Positions 32,598-46,865 of a DNA stretch of 64,000 nucleotides are shown one piece after another. The notes under the pieces were generated by a model. The model ran no database searches. It was not told the origin of the DNA and was given only the letters and a program-made list of their open reading frames with translations. Made by a program: the position numbers and the translations under genes. The stretch lies in contig VXAY01002045.1 of assembly GCA_013399855.1 (NCBI GenBank), forward strand, positions 496,001 to 560,000, read 5' to 3'. How positions within the stretch are numbered: the first letter of the stretch is position 1; each line of letters opens with the position of its first letter. The DNA is from Oxyruncus cristatus (lineage: Eukaryota > Chordata > Aves > Passeriformes > Cotingidae).

Positions 32598-32676
32598 AGA
32601 ATGAAAAATGAGAATGAAAATTCTCAACTGAGAATGAAAAATGAGAATGAAAATTCTCAACTGAGAATGAAATTCT
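32598..32676. repeat. 33-bp tandem repeat, two exact copies plus a partial third
   Basis: Two identical adjacent 33-base units (32598-32630 and 32631-32663) are followed by the shortened start of a third. Each unit contains an inverted repeat, GAGAAT…ATTCTC, so each copy can fold into a small hairpin. This is a minisatellite-like expansion in the intergenic spacer. Confidence 0.92.
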
Positions 32677-35600
32677 GATATTTGCATTTTTTTCTTTGAA
32701 ATTTATTTAAAATTGTTAGTTCTGATTCTCCCATTAAGCATTTTTGGCCAAATAAAAAGTCCTCAAAAGCTCTGGTAGTCATAGCCAAATGGGACTTTGA
32801 ATTGCATTTCCATCTTACAAAAGACAGCTGGAAAGATAACTGTGTGGGAAGTGATCCGCTGCAGGGAACAGTCATGTCCTGGCAGTGAGGATGGACCAGA
32901 TGACCTAATTTCTCTTTTCCATTAGAGCTGTCTCTGATTCCCCAACTAGTCATGCAAGCACATGACTGACAAGGATAAAAAAATATGGAAAATACATCTC
33001 CCAGTGTAGCAAATAAATCCTGTTATTCTTGATTCCATCACCTTGAAAGCACTGATTAATTGAACGCCACAGAGTCCTATATCATTACATTGGCCTTTTA
33101 GATGAAACCCTTAAAACTGACTTGCCATCTGCTCTGCTTGGAATTCAGAACTGCTTCTTCAGCTGCATGAGACATTTGTTTGATGCAGCTGAATACAAGT
33201 GAGATATGAGAACAGCTCAAAGAAGCAGTTGCAGGGGTAATATATTCTATGCCCGGTTTTAATAACACCCCATACAAGTCATCTATGAGATTTTGGAATT
33301 GCAGCACTGTGCTGACTATTTCTATATTATCTTACCTTGTATACCTGTGACATGGGCTTGCTGTGCCAAGTCACAGCACTGAGGTCTGCAGAGTTGGTTG
33401 TACTGGCCTTCAGATGGTTTTTTGCTGACCTGGCTGTCATGATCCAAAGGAGACTTGTCTTTTTCTTTTGTGAGTAAAATTTTCCCCAACCATTACCAAA
33501 TTTTCCTTTCCCATCACTTGGTGCTTCTTGCTGGCTGACTGCTCTCCCTCAGCCAGGTAGCCTGAGGTCTTGCAGTGTCAGATCTCTTCTGGAATATGAA
33601 GAATTTTGAAATCAGCATTTAGATTATTATCATGGGTTATTATCAAGTCTTTGAAATACATTTTATTAGCATAACCTCATACCTCAGAGTTTTTATATGA
33701 AATCTTATTCTGTCTTGGTGCATCCCATCTCTATCATTCTCCATTGACATTATTCACATCATATCTACAAACAAAACCAAAGGCCAAAGAATCCTAACTG
33801 TAGCATTAAGATGATAGCTATTACAAAAATGCACTCTGCTAGGTGAAGAGGTAAGGGTGTACAACATAAAGAACTTTAAAAAACAGAGTATACTGACCAA
33901 TAAAACACTGTTGCTTTTTTGATGGGAACTACACAGAACGATCCTGTCTGAAAGTGGATGTTTACCCTTGAGATCCCTTACAACTCTGATCTGCAATTAC
34001 TAGATGGATGCTCATCTAGCCAACTGGGATCCAGGAGGAAGTTGCCTCTCAGTTCCGTTTTGGAAGAATTGTTACAAATTTTATTTCCTTCTCTGTAAGA
34101 GAAAGTGGATTAGAGTGCTTCTCACTGGAACTTTATGTCATACTTTCTACTATTAATGAAGGAAGGGTTTCTGCAATGCCCAGTTCCTCCTGACCTCTTC
34201 TTGTACCTTATTTTTTTAATAGTTGTCTTTAGGTATTTTGTGTTGGAGGATGTTGAAAGCTGTTTTGTAGCTCAGATTTATTGACTACACTTGTGTGGAG
34301 CCTTCTGAAGTAGATGTCTATTACAGGCCTACCTGCATGTACCAGGTTGGCCGAGTCCTGTATTCCTTTGGCCCTGCTAATCAGCTCTTTCCTCTTCATG
34401 TGGGCCAAAGGAAGTACTCTCTCCACCCTCCCACTTGTGGAGCCAGAGACAAGGACAAGATACAGGCATGTCAGTTGTTTTCCATGCCCTGCATTCCTCT
34501 GCTTAAAGTATTTTCCTGTGCAAAGCTATCCCAGTTTCTAAAACTATGAGAAAAAAATCTTCAAGCTCTTAAGAAATAAAAATAAATACATGTGTATCTC
34601 ATTGGTTAATAAGAAAAATACTATGATAATGAAGAAAGCTTAACATTTAGAAATGAGGAATGTCTGGCTACCTGAGGGCCCTTTGTGGAAGGAATGGCCA
34701 AAAATTCAAAATCTTACATTTAACAGCATATGTTCTGTCTGTTCCTACTTGTTTTTTTCCTTGACTTGTGAAGTTTTTCCATGTTTTCCAAATGGAACAG
34801 AGGGATTGTTGCTGTTCAGGGAAATTGCCTCACAGACCTATTTCATTGAGACAAAAGCAACTGGTAGATGTAGTTTGATGTATTTTTCTTTGTTTTTCTT
34901 CTTTGATGCTCCGCTTTCATATTCACTTGCGCCCACCCACTCCCAAAACTCTTATTTGCTATTAGGAATTTGTTTACTTGCTTTCTTAATTTGAAGATAC
35001 TCAGCTTAAAAACACTACACATTGCTTCTAAACAATACTGCAGGATGAAATGTGTTGGTCTGAGCCTTACAAATTACAGCAACCCAAAGTCTACGCTGAT
35101 TAATACTCGCTGCCAGTGGTATCTGAAGACTGTTTCATTAATTGGGAATGCTGGGGTACAAAGCTCCAGTGGCAGCCTGTCCTCCTGGGCTGTGCCTCCT
35201 ATGCTGACAATCAGTTCCTGCACTGGATATATGCTCTGGAGGATCCCACTGAGGTCACAGTTATAAGGTGAATTTAGTCCAACACAAATCCATATTGCCT
35301 TTGAAACCTTCTGCTGTCTCACCTCTGCTTGTCCCTAGTGCCTCCCTTAGTCTGGCATCAGGCAGCCGGAATGCAAAATCCCATGCAAGGCTGAACACCT
35401 TTCCCTTATCCCTCCCCCAGCCACATGCTGATCCCCACACTGCATGGTTCCACAGGAATAGAAATGCCTGGGAGGAGAGGCCAGGAGGACTCCTCCTCCC
35501 CATGGCAATGCAAATTATGATGGATGAAGTGGCTACCTAACGAAAAACCAAGTACGAGGACTTTTTAACATCCCTGTTTGTCAGACTCAGGGTAGGTTTA

Positions 35601-36300
35601 TTTTTCTGGTTTGCTCTGGATTCTGGTTCTGGTCTTATAATACTTCCTGATGGCTGAAAGTGAGTGATACCAGATTCTCACTCATTAGGGCTGCATGATC
35701 AAGTCTCTTTAGGAGTAATACTTTCCAGCACTGAAAGCTCCCAAGATTCAAAAGTAAATTGCACAAAAAGAAGAGTTATATCTAAAAGACAAAAATTATG
35801 AAAGAACCTTGGTATTTTTAGCAGAACTGTCAATCCAAATGACACCCGAGCAGAACATAAGGTTGGTAACCAAACATGTCTTACTACAATTTTCAGGTAT
35901 TCTGTATGATCCAATTTCTTTCTACCTTCACAGCTGGGCTTAAGGGTGAAAAAAAATTTTAAGCATCAAAAGACAAACCTTTGCGTTCGGTTCTCCCATG
36001 ATTTATGGTGTGGGAGGCTGTTTCTGTAGTGTTCCAGAATGAAATGTCCTGGTACCGATGCCTGTAATCAAGGAAACAGGAGAATATTGGATTGATGCAA
36101 GAAACAAATGATCTGATAAATATCCATAGAAAATTAGTTCACCAAAGAAGTTTAACTGATTAAAATGAAACAATCTAGAGCAAGACTCCTACTAAGTTCA
36201 ATTGAGAAATCAAGAGGATTTGGAAGCATCTCTTTTACAACCTAAAAATGTGCCCCATTCATGAGAAGTAAAAGGTGGGAAAATAGTTTCAGTTGGGCTG
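32677..36300. other. Intergenic sequence, no gene seen
   Basis: No recognisable exon, RNA gene or transposon. Open frames of 60-113 codons occur on both strands at the frequency expected by chance. Confidence 0.65.
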
Positions 36301-36392
36301 GTGTGTGTATATGAAATACATATTTTATTTATAAGCATTATATTGTATATTTTTACATTGATTTGTAGATATATATTTGTATTTATTTATGA
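36301..36392. repeat. AT-rich low-complexity tract
   Basis: A TG/TA-rich start passes into TATAT and ATTTAT words. It is probably a degenerate microsatellite. Confidence 0.7.
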
Positions 36393-37204
36393 GATGTTAC
36401 CTTGTCTGCTTGGAGAAGACTGACTCATTTCATGTTGGAAATTAGTTATAATCAGATACTAACAACTTTTGGTTACTAAGGACCTAGGCTGACCCCATGC
36501 CAGTAACTACACATCATTAGCTGTAAGTTTGCAGTCCTGCCTTTGCATAACTCAGATTTCTGGACTCAGACAGAGAGAGAAAAATGTTGTTAAATTTTTG
36601 CATGAAATACAATTGCTTTAATTATGGCATCTTAGGTGAAGACTATTTAGAAACTACATTTGACACAGTAATTACTGGTCGTGTTGTCTGGAAAAACAGA
36701 AATAAAAGTATAAATCCTTAAAGACAAAATCCTATTTTCTGGGTGTTCTTGTAGACTTAGATAAGAATAGCCAATTAAATACCTATTCTTCAAGTAAATT
36801 TAGCTTTTCAAATACCTCATTTGAATATGGTTTAAGTTACGATAGGAAATACTAGAGGTTTGCACAGTAAAAACAGCAATATAAAAGACTAATAAACTCA
36901 TAAAATATAAAAAACTGCTCAGGTTTACTTACTACCATATATGCAGTATCTTTGCATTAACAGGAGCAAAACAAGTAATATAAAGATCTTACAAAAACAT
37001 CTCCTAATACTGAAACTGTTTTTCTACATTGCATACACACATTTATAAAGTACAGCTGCTGGTTTATGGCTTCATACTTTACTGATTATGATTTTTTATA
37101 GCTTAACATCACACCTGCATTGCTCGTTATCATTAGACAATGTTGTCAGCCAGTAAAAAGGCAAATATTTTAATAAAAGCAGCTTAGTTTCAGTAATTCT
37201 TTAG

Positions 37205-37318
37205 AGTCATAAAATCATTAAGGCTCTAAGGGACCTATGGAAATCATCTGGTTCAACTCTCCTCCCAGAGCAGATCCAACTTCAAAGTTCCAGGTTCCTC
37301 AGGGCTGTGTCTTTCAAA
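37205..37318 (-). mobile_element. CR1 LINE 3'-end fragment
   Basis: The + strand begins 'gagtcataaaatcattaagg' and continues 'gggacctatggaaatcatctggttcaact…ggttcctcagggctgtgtc'. This is the reverse complement of the conserved CR1 tail, which in its own sense reads towards gattctatgact. The insertion is severely 5'-truncated, as is usual for CR1. Confidence 0.75.
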
Positions 37319-40300
37319 CACACATAATGCTAAATTGTCCTAATACTCTACATAGCATTAAAAATATTAATGTAGTCAGTTGTTTTTACTAAACCACTAA
37401 CAAATATATTAGTGTTATCTTGGGTTAATACTCAGCCACTAATTTCATCTTACATAAACAGAAGTGTTGCTGTTTTTTTCTCTCAAGACCTTAATTTCTT
37501 TTATTTTTATACTATCTTATTTTTATTTTACACCCCTTACTGCAAAAGCCATTAAGTACAAGTATGTTTATATGGTCAGTGGTGGTGTTTTTATTCTTGG
37601 TGAACTACCATTGCATTCTGAAGGCTTGGTGAATTATGCTTTAGACTGTTGCTCAGATATTAAGAAAAGCCTAAGGGAAAAACACTTCGATTTGTATCAG
37701 CTGTGGTAAATGAGAACCCATGTCCAACAGCAACACACTAAAATTCAACTTAATTTTGTTCTAATAACTTGAGTGTTGTAAAAGGTCCTGAAAACTGATG
37801 GTTTCTTTATTCTCAGTATAATTGCATCAAAAATAGTAGCAATGCATCCTTGCTTACACTGGCTTCAGCAGTGTTTCTATCAGAAGAATGGACTTTTGAC
37901 CAAAAGGATGATTTAATTTGCAGGGCACAGTCTGCTTATCTTAATAATTCCTACTGGGAAATGACTCCTACAGCAAGGCCTCTGCAAATACAGGTGGAAA
38001 ATGCTGGGTACACCTGATCAGTCTGTACTTCTACCAAAGGTACCCAAGCAGGGTGACCACTGTGACAAGAGCCTGGAGGTCTCAAGGCTGCCCTGAGATG
38101 GCCAGTGTAAGCGGAGAGCCATGGTATTCCATCACAAGTGTTACCACCTCTGTCTGACTTTTCTCAATCACCTCTCTTGGGGGAGACAATCCAGAAATTC
38201 AACGACTGTAGACCTTGATTCTGTATAACTATTTACACCTTTCACCCTTTTGGTTACCTGTATTTGTGAATACAAATAAATGAAAAAAAACTCCAACCAA
38301 CCAGACAAAAAAATCAGCTATGAGTGTACATAAGAGTTCAGTGCAATTTAATTGCAAATACATACAAGGACAAATCATACTCGCATCATGTAATTAGTCA
38401 AACTGGAACAGGTTTTGTGAAGCTTAAAGAGAAAAGGAAAGGAGAAGAAGGTATCAAGGGGACAAGTGCAAGAGCAAAAGCTCTGATGGCACCACAGAGC
38501 TTGAGGGGTTTTTCTCTGAAACTTTTTCTTGGTCACCTTGTTGACCTCCTTGTCTTTCATGGCCCCTTTAATGGCCTATTTCAGGGTCCTTCTTTGTCCT
38601 GAGCCCACAGGGTCAGCTTTTCTCAGCATCCCAGAGAAAGCAAGAATGGTTACCCACTGCTGATATCTGACAGCAGAGTAAGTTTGATTCAGCTGATTAT
38701 ATATATTTTTTAATATATGTATTTATATATATATGTATTATATATCTATAATATATTCTGGTATACAAGTACTGTAAGATCCAAATCAAGCCTTCTGTAT
38801 GCGTCTTAGAGATATGAACTGCATCCTTTGAACCACATTCTTGATGATATTTGTCACACATTTCCTCAGCAACTTCAAAAGAGTTTGAGTCCTTTGATTA
38901 CAGTGCTGTTTACCTATTATCTTAACAGGCATTTGCTCAGAACAGACATTCTCTTAAAATACTCCCTTTATTATCTTTTCCTTCATGTGCAAAAATACTT
39001 AAATTTACAAAGAGCCATATTAACATCCCTGGTTAAATATAACGCAGTATTCTTTTGAGAACAAAAATATTAAAAGAGTGATAACCAAGTATGAGTTTCT
39101 GTCCTAGATTTGCAGTAAACTCTGTGCCTGTGCTTTCTGCTTTAGAGACCTTAGAAACTTCCTGCCTACCAGTTCTTCACCAATAACAGTATGCAGTCAC
39201 ATGTAAGAAACATGAGCTTGGTCTCACTTTTCATAAAGAAAATTACCTTGTCCCTAAGATCACCACTTAAAAATGGGTCTATCTCTGTGCTTGGTTTCAG
39301 GTTATTTCAGTCCTTTTAAATTGGTGCTTTAGGTCAGCAGGTATATAATAACTATGAGTACTTGGCACTTGCATTGCATATTTAATGTATATCAATATCC
39401 ATGGTCTACCACTGGAAAACTGATTCACACACAGAAAGGTGAAGAGACTTGGTCAGAGGTCTGCCCACTTCTGTAGAGGTACCTTGAGTTAGTTACAGCT
39501 GAAGAAGTATTTTGGCCAGCAGTTTCCTTACTGTGTCCCATGAGCCAGTGCTGTGGGCTCTGCAGAACCACACAAAAACACATTTTTAAGCAGAATTTTA
39601 ATAACGTTACAATAAATTTTCAGAGTTGACTACACTTCTGTTTGGAGACTACTGACCTAGTTGGACATTTGTGATTGCAGAATCACCAAAGTGCTCCCAG
39701 GTGCCTTATGATGGCACAGCTGTGTTACCAGGGCTATCTAAGCTACAGCTCCATGAATAACACAGCTCAGTGGCATACTTGCTGATCCACAGTGCAGGCC
39801 TCTCAAGGCTTTTTACTACCACTACACAGAGTATGCTTCCAACCAAACTGCTCCAGCTAGGCCAGCATGAGAGCCTGCACAGGGGTAGAAGGGAACATGC
39901 AGCACTGTCCTGCAGCAGAAGTGTCCCTTGGAAGTGCTCTTGTCTCTGTGTTCCTGGTATGTGTCCTGTATCAGATCAAGCTGTTGAGCAAATCAAGAGC
40001 AGTGTAACTGGGCAGGGCTGGGGAACGGCGACTGTGTGAGTCACATTTTAAGCACACGGAACTGAAAGCCCTGCAGTGGAGAGAAATGAGGCACCATGAA
40101 AATGAGAGATCAAAGGCATATAAATACTAAGACATATAAAAATAAAGGTTTTGAAATCGCAGCTGATGGGCAGGTGACTCTTGAATCACACATAGGTCTT
40201 AAGCAGTTCAAAGGCAGCTCCTGCATCAAAGTTCCATCATAAGGATGGCCAAGTCTGGGTACCCTGAACCCCAACTGTTGAATGAAATGAGCCAGCTGGT

Positions 40301-40655
40301 GCTCCAGAGCCTGACATCAGTAGGCTGTCTGCAAGTCTAAGATACATGCAGGCCAATTTTGCAGTGGTGAACTGCTGTCCCAGATGCAGGCTGCTCACAG
40401 AGGTTTCCTTTTCTTTTTAGAAATAGGTGGCATGTGCAGATTCTGGTCACAGGAAGATTTTGACAGTGTTCATAGACCCAAGTCATTTGATGAACTTCTT
40501 TTTTTGCAAAGAAATGACTTAGAAATAAATCCTCTCACTCACATATTCAGCAGAACTATTCTGTCTGAGAAAGAACTGTGAGAAGCTGGATACAGTTTTC
40601 TTGCTTAGAGTGTGAAGTACTTGCTAGCCTGGAGCAGTAATGCTTCACACTTACA
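37319..40655. other. Intergenic sequence, no gene seen
   Basis: AT-rich spacer with no gene recognised on either strand. It contains the AT tract at 38697-38757. Confidence 0.65.
38697..38757. repeat. (TA)n-rich tract
   Basis: Nearly pure A/T alternation (tatatatat, atatatgtat, tatatctataata). It could form a cruciform and is likely length-polymorphic. Confidence 0.85.
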
Positions 40656-40660
40656 TTGCT

Positions 40661-41244
40661 GTGTTGGCTTCATGCCAACTGTCCAAACCCACAGGGAAAA
40701 CCTCCCCTCCCCCCTTCTTCCCCTGGGGCAAAGGAAAAAAAACTATAGAAATTGAAGAACCCGAAACCAACTGAATTATATCTATCTATATATATTTGCA
40801 TATATTTACAGTTATATACAGCTAGAATACTATGTACAATATTAGGGACCCCGAACGCACCCCGCTTCCCTGAAGGGAAAAGGAAAAGGGAAAAAGGGAA
40901 AACAGATATACACTATCAAAACCTGGGAGCAAACAATAAAGAACTAGTAAAAGAAAGGCTTATACTTTCCTTGAGATAACAGAATCGTGCCAAAAAACCG
41001 CCAGCACCCACTGCCTCCCAAGGCCTACAAGGCCTCACCAGGCCTCACTCCTCCACACGAGTAGGACCGACAGCAGAGAACCTGTGCATTCAGACCACCA
41101 GAAGAGAAGAGAGCGAGAGCTTCCTCTCCCTTCTTATTTATACCCTTGATTACATAAAAATCGTATGGAATACTGGAAACATGGCCTTGGTTCCTTGGTT
41201 CCAACCTGGTTACGAAGGAAGGCCTAGAATCAAAACCACTACAG
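40661..41244 (-). mobile_element. Probable solo LTR of an endogenous retrovirus (ERVL-like)
   Basis: Read on the minus strand, the element begins (c)TGTAGTGGTTTTGAT, carries a TATAAATA box (41135-41142 on the +), then a CT-rich and GC-rich leader-like part, and ends …CCAACA(c). The ends therefore carry the TG…CA signature offset by one base. A five-base direct repeat, ttgct, flanks it exactly at 40656-40660 and 41245-41249, as expected for a target duplication. No internal gag or pol sequence lies on either side, so a solo LTR is the simplest reading. Class assignment (five-base duplication, ERVL/ERV3-like) is inference. Confidence 0.6.
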
Positions 41245-41249
41245 TTGCT

Positions 41250-44200
41250 GAGACACCATTGAGTTGGCAGGGTCAAAAATAGGTGAGGAGAATGAAACCT
41301 CTGAACGGGTTGACAGCTTGTTACACTGAGGGCTGCACCACCACAGCAAAAAGCTGCCTGCATTCTGCCAGGTCTGGGGTGAATGGGTTCATTCAGCCAG
41401 TGGTGCAATTTAGGGGTAACTCTGTCCTGTCTTTCTGCTCCAAAGCCACTAGGCCACTACAGGAGATCCTGTTGTCCTTTTCTTTTCAGTCTCTTGAGGC
41501 TTTAAGATGGTGCCCAGAGGAGCATTAAGACAGACATGCAACTTTACAGAATGAGAATCGCTGCAACATCCCATCACAGCACGTTTTTTTCAAGAGCATC
41601 TGATTCTGCAGGAGGCTCTGGGTGCCTATTCTCACCATGGAACTCAAGGAAAACGCATGGTCTTACTTGCTTGGCTGAGGCATTTGTCTCTTTTCAAGCA
41701 ACTCTCAGTGATGCCACATTCCCAAGTGTGGTCTACTACAGCTCTAATTAGGAACAGCAAGCAAAGTTTAATGCTACGTTCCATGTATTCCATGAATTGG
41801 TCTCTTTTTGAGATCTTGCCAAAAAAACCCCTAGAAGGCATCCATTCCAGCACAGCCTCCTTTTAGCCCACTCTTTTTCAGTTTCTTTGTAATGCAGATG
41901 GTACAGCATTCAATACATTAATTTTTCATGGCATGTTTAAGCCTCCACTTACACTTAAATCCCATATTGGCAAGGTAGCTGGTGAGGGAAAAAAAATCCC
42001 AGGAGTTCTACCTTGCAACTCTCACACATGAGAATAAACCTCATTTGTGAAGTCACTGAATACTGATTTCAGAGTTTGCCCAAAAGAGTTTCATTTGTCT
42101 CTTACAAAGCTTCCTGTACAGTTCTAAGCCTAAGCAGGGACTGTTCATATGTGTATATAGACACAGACACATGTACATACACGCAAATACAGGACCAAAG
42201 AAGTCAGCACAAGGCAGATTGCCAGCAGAACTTTCCAAATCCAAATGTGTGCAAATTTAATCAGTTAAAATTCCTACTAATTTATTTTTTTTTTTTAGTA
42301 GAGGAGATAGCCAGTTGTCAGGCTGCCAGATTTTGCTTGGGCTGCTGGAGTATCCTGGCAATCTGTGTCTCATACACCAAAATAGTACAGCTGGAGACTG
42401 TCCCACATTTCATTACTTTCCCCAAGCTCCACATTAGCTGCCTTTACATTAACAATACTCCCGGAGTAATACCTGGTCCTAATGTCTGACCAAAAATATT
42501 GCCTAGATGAAGTATATTTTATCTTATTGAATACTTAGATTCTCTTTTATTCTATTATAGTTCATATCAGAGAAGCTTTTTCTCAGGAGAGAAAAGAGAA
42601 TGAATAAAAATATCTGATGTCCTCTGAAAAGCAGGAATTGGTATCAGAGATGGTAACTTTCAGCAGTGGCTGAGACAGCTGTAGTGTGTGTAAGAGAAAT
42701 CACCAGGACATATAATAAATCAGTGGAATCAGGAGCCACGGGACCTGTTAACATTGATGCTAACAGAATGCTCTTAATTACCGAAAGTGATTTAGGATGA
42801 GATTTAAAACTGCATCTTGTTTCCACTTAAAGCAGTGTCAAAGCTCTTGTTGTCTGAACAGGGCTGGGATGTCTGTGAGAGTATGAATCACCTTGCCAGA
42901 GTGCATCCAGAGATGTCTGTAAAGGTGAGAAAGGCATGTGTGAAACTACCCAGGAGATCATAAAGAGGAGGGGTTTGTATTCATCATCCTGTCATGGAGC
43001 ACTGGAAAACTCTGGAAAGTTCCTGAATGGTTTTTCCATTGACATCTGGTGAATCTTAAATATGTGTATCCAGTTCTAAGATAGTAGTAAGCTTTAAATA
43101 TGGAGAGGTGTTTTCTGTTTCCCTGTTAGGACAAAAGTGCAGCAGTCAGATGGCAGAAGTATCTTCATTATTTATACATGAACATGTGCCACTTTTCCTA
43201 AGAACTGGAAAGGGAGAGATGAAAGACTGGCAGCACCATCTCCTGGCAGATATAAGAAACAGGGACCACTTTGTGTCAGAAAGTAGGGCCAAGTAATTTC
43301 TTTGTGGATTTTAAAAAGACTGTGGCAGGAAGCAACTTCACAAGAGTATATTCCCTCCCTAGGAAGATTAACTTTGTTATGCTTCAGGGAATAAATGCAT
43401 AATGTGTTATTATAATTATGGAGAACACATGCTCACAATTATGAAGAACAAATTCAGGTTGCTTCTGCCTTTAAAAAGCTCCCTCATGTTGATCTCTCTG
43501 CTTTCCTTTATGTTGCAGTAATTGCAGATTTCAAAACTAGCACAGCAGGTAAGTCAGTCAGAAGACCACAAGAGACCAGAGAAGTTCCATGCAGTCAGAA
43601 AATATTGGAATATGTAGATTTCAACAGTTGTAGCCAAATTTCTGTCTTGCTGAGTACGTAGGGGAAATGTTGGGAAAAGACTATTAACACTATAAACTGC
43701 TGGATCACTAATGTGGAATGCTATTATACATATTTAGAAAGTGACAATAGGCCAAACAATGCTAAGTAAGGGTGAGGCCTTCGAAGTAAGGAAATGCTGT
43801 ACGGGAAAAAATATTATCTATGGAGATAAAAGAGACGAGACTAAGTCAGATGACTTGGTGAAAGACAGCCAAGGAAGAGAACAGAGATAAAAAAGAGGTG
43901 AGGAAGAGAAGAATTAACAGGAATTTCAGAACTCCTATGTCACAAGAGTCCAGATCTCATTTATCAGAACAGTCTAAACCAGCAAGAGGGACAAGACTTA
44001 ACCTCAGTGATCAGACTGATCAGTCTTCTGGCTCGTAACTCCTGAAGACCTGTCTTGCTGTTAGGTCCTGTGATCCATGGTATGAAACAAACACGAAGCC
44101 CTCCTTGTGTTACAGAAGCAGAGATGATATTTTGCTTTTGGGTTTTTTTTCTGTGTTCTGGAGGTTATTTTACTTTGAGAAACTTCCAAGTGCTTTTAAG

Positions 44201-46865
44201 GAATTTTTTTTTTTTGCAGATGATCATGAAAGTGGAAGAGACTTATGAACTCATTCATTCCATCGCCCTTCCAAAAGGAAGAACAATTCTTTTAAGTCAC
44301 TACACTTCCCAGGGCTTCACACAACATAGATTCAAAAGCCACATGTAATAGGGGTTTCAATAATTCCCATGGGAAAATATGCAGCTTTATGCAGCCTACC
44401 TCTCCCACATGGTTGGGGAGGGGCACTGCTTATCTCTTTAGCTCAGAACCAAGATCAGGACTTTTTCCTCAGGGGATCATTTGCTATTCAAACATGCACA
44501 AAACAAAGGTAATCCTCTATCTTCCTCCAGGCCCTGCCACGGAATCCACCAAGGGAACTACCAAACCCTATATTTTAGGAATCACTCTAGTCAGTGGGTT
44601 AACCTCTTTTATCAAACACTTGCCCTTAAACCCCTCTTCTGAACAGGGTTAGCTGCCCAGTTAGCTGTCACTGCACATCTCTAGCTTTTGTTATTAACCC
44701 AGGGAAATGCATTTTACTGGCTGTGCATAATACATTGTTTTGGTTTTTTTTAAATTCAGTGTGCTGTAGTTGTGCTATTCCTCGCCAAAACACACTACAT
44801 GCTACTTCCCATTAATTTATAATTATATCCCATATATGCTTGTTTAGTCCCTAATTACCCTAACAGAATGGCTCAAATTCCTTTCTGAGGGTAGGAAAGA
44901 ATGCATTTCTATCAATACTGAGTATCAATGCACTCCAAAAGTACTCTTGTACTGGACACAAGATGATATATTTGAATAAATAAAGTAAAATGAAAAAATA
45001 AATCACACCCAGAAATGCAATCAAACAAACCTGCTGATACAAAATAAATTATTGTTATTAATGTGGAATAAACAATATTGCTAAATCAATTACACTTCTC
45101 ATAATTATTATACACTCTTATGTTACTATTAAATAGCAATAGTCTAAACACTTTATCTAACAACTCCATTGTGATGGGCTCTGTCAAAACGCAAGTCACA
45201 GTCTGTAACCCTAAAAATATTTACAGGCAATCAAGTGAGATAAGAAGTAAATGGAAGAAACAAACCTAGTTAGTGAGAAAATTCAAGTGATAACAGAAAA
45301 ATAAACCTTCTACCTGGCTTTCTCCTTCTTGCTTCACAAGTTCCAAAACTAGTGAAAGAGACGAAAGTCCACCCATCAATAAAAAAATGGATCTGTACTG
45401 GGACCTCTGCAGTCCAATATATGACCTAAAAATAGGGATAAATAGTTCGCAGATAAAACAAACCTATTCCAAAAAGTTCCACCTAAAGTTGATTCTAAGA
45501 CTTGCAGAAAGATCCTGCAATATTAAATCACTTCTGAAAAAAGGGCAAATGAAAATTGATGTTTATAAATTCCAAGTATAATCTTCACAAAATGCAATGA
45601 TGAACACTTTTTTCATTGTTACTAATTTGGAAGGACATTTTGGAAAGCTGAAACTTACCTAAAACCTCAACTCTGTACTCAGCAGATGTCAAAAAATAGG
45701 AAAGTCACTAGAATCAAGAAATGGGTAGGGAAAAATTATATATTATATACTTCAGAATGGGTATACTACATCTAAAAAAACCAACCAAGACCAGAAAGAG
45801 GTAAGAAGATTAAGCACAAACATGGACTAATCCACACAAAGGCATATGACACAAAAAAGCTCATAAAATCTCCAGTTCAGAAGGTTGTGATAGATCTCAT
45901 GAATTGCAACAGTCATAAAATGCATAAAACCCATTAATACATCATTTTCAAGAGGACCTGATGCTATTTCAATATTCTTAGTGTACCAGGTGCCAGAAGC
46001 TGAAACCCACCAACTGAACTGGCTACAACAGTAGTACAGGGAGATCTTAAGGCCATGATGGAAAACCCAAGGGAACTTCCCGAGTTCTGCTGCTGGAACA
46101 CTTCATCACTGGCCTTCTCCCTGATCTGTTTCGAAATGAGGTGATGACTTACAAAGAGGTTCATGGATTAAGAATACACAAAATGAACAGTGGCAGATTC
46201 TCAGCAGATTCTGTTCATCCAGAATCTATTGATGCTATTTAAGTGTATTTCAGGTTAAATAACGAGCAGCACAGCTTAAGCAGGATGGGCAATGGGGATC
46301 TTTTTCTCCATTTTTGATGGTTACATCACTTGCAATCATCTTTGCCAGAGGCATCTGCAAAAAGGTAAGAGATTGAGGTAATTCTGGAGAACATTAACTG
46401 GAGCACTTCAGCACAGCTGTAACTCAGGTATGTTTCCCGTGTTTTTATCTCAACAAGGTGTTGCTTTTGGGAACAGTTGACTATGGATCCATCAGTTATT
46501 ATTTGTACTGAGGGCCAGAATCCTCAGTCGTGCTGCAAAAACTACACAAAACCTTGTAAAATCACCAGTAGAGTCACTTGCATGGGAGGAGGAGAAGCTG
46601 CAAACGCAGCTGTGAGCAGCACCACTGAGTGTGTGGGACCTGAGAGCGCCAGGGTCCTGGGTGGGGGGATCCACACCCCTTGCTCTTTCCAGGGACAGGC
46701 TGCAGAACCCAGAGCCCCCTCCCTTTCCAGAGGTCTGTTCCCACTCTGGGAGGCCGGCGAGGGGGCTGTGGTGAGGACGCTCCAAGAAAGCGAGCGCCCT
46801 CGGTGGGAAGAGCATTGGCAGCAAGTCAAGGGAGGTGATCCTGCCCCTTCCACCCAGCCCTAAAT
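41250..46865. other. Intergenic sequence between the LTR and ADAM17, no gene seen
   Basis: Mostly AT-rich unique sequence, turning GC-richer after about 46560. A frame of 179 codons on the minus strand (46492-47031) and another of 128 on the plus lie in this GC-rich part. Neither shows a recognisable domain and the first overlaps a CR1 copy. Confidence 0.65.
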
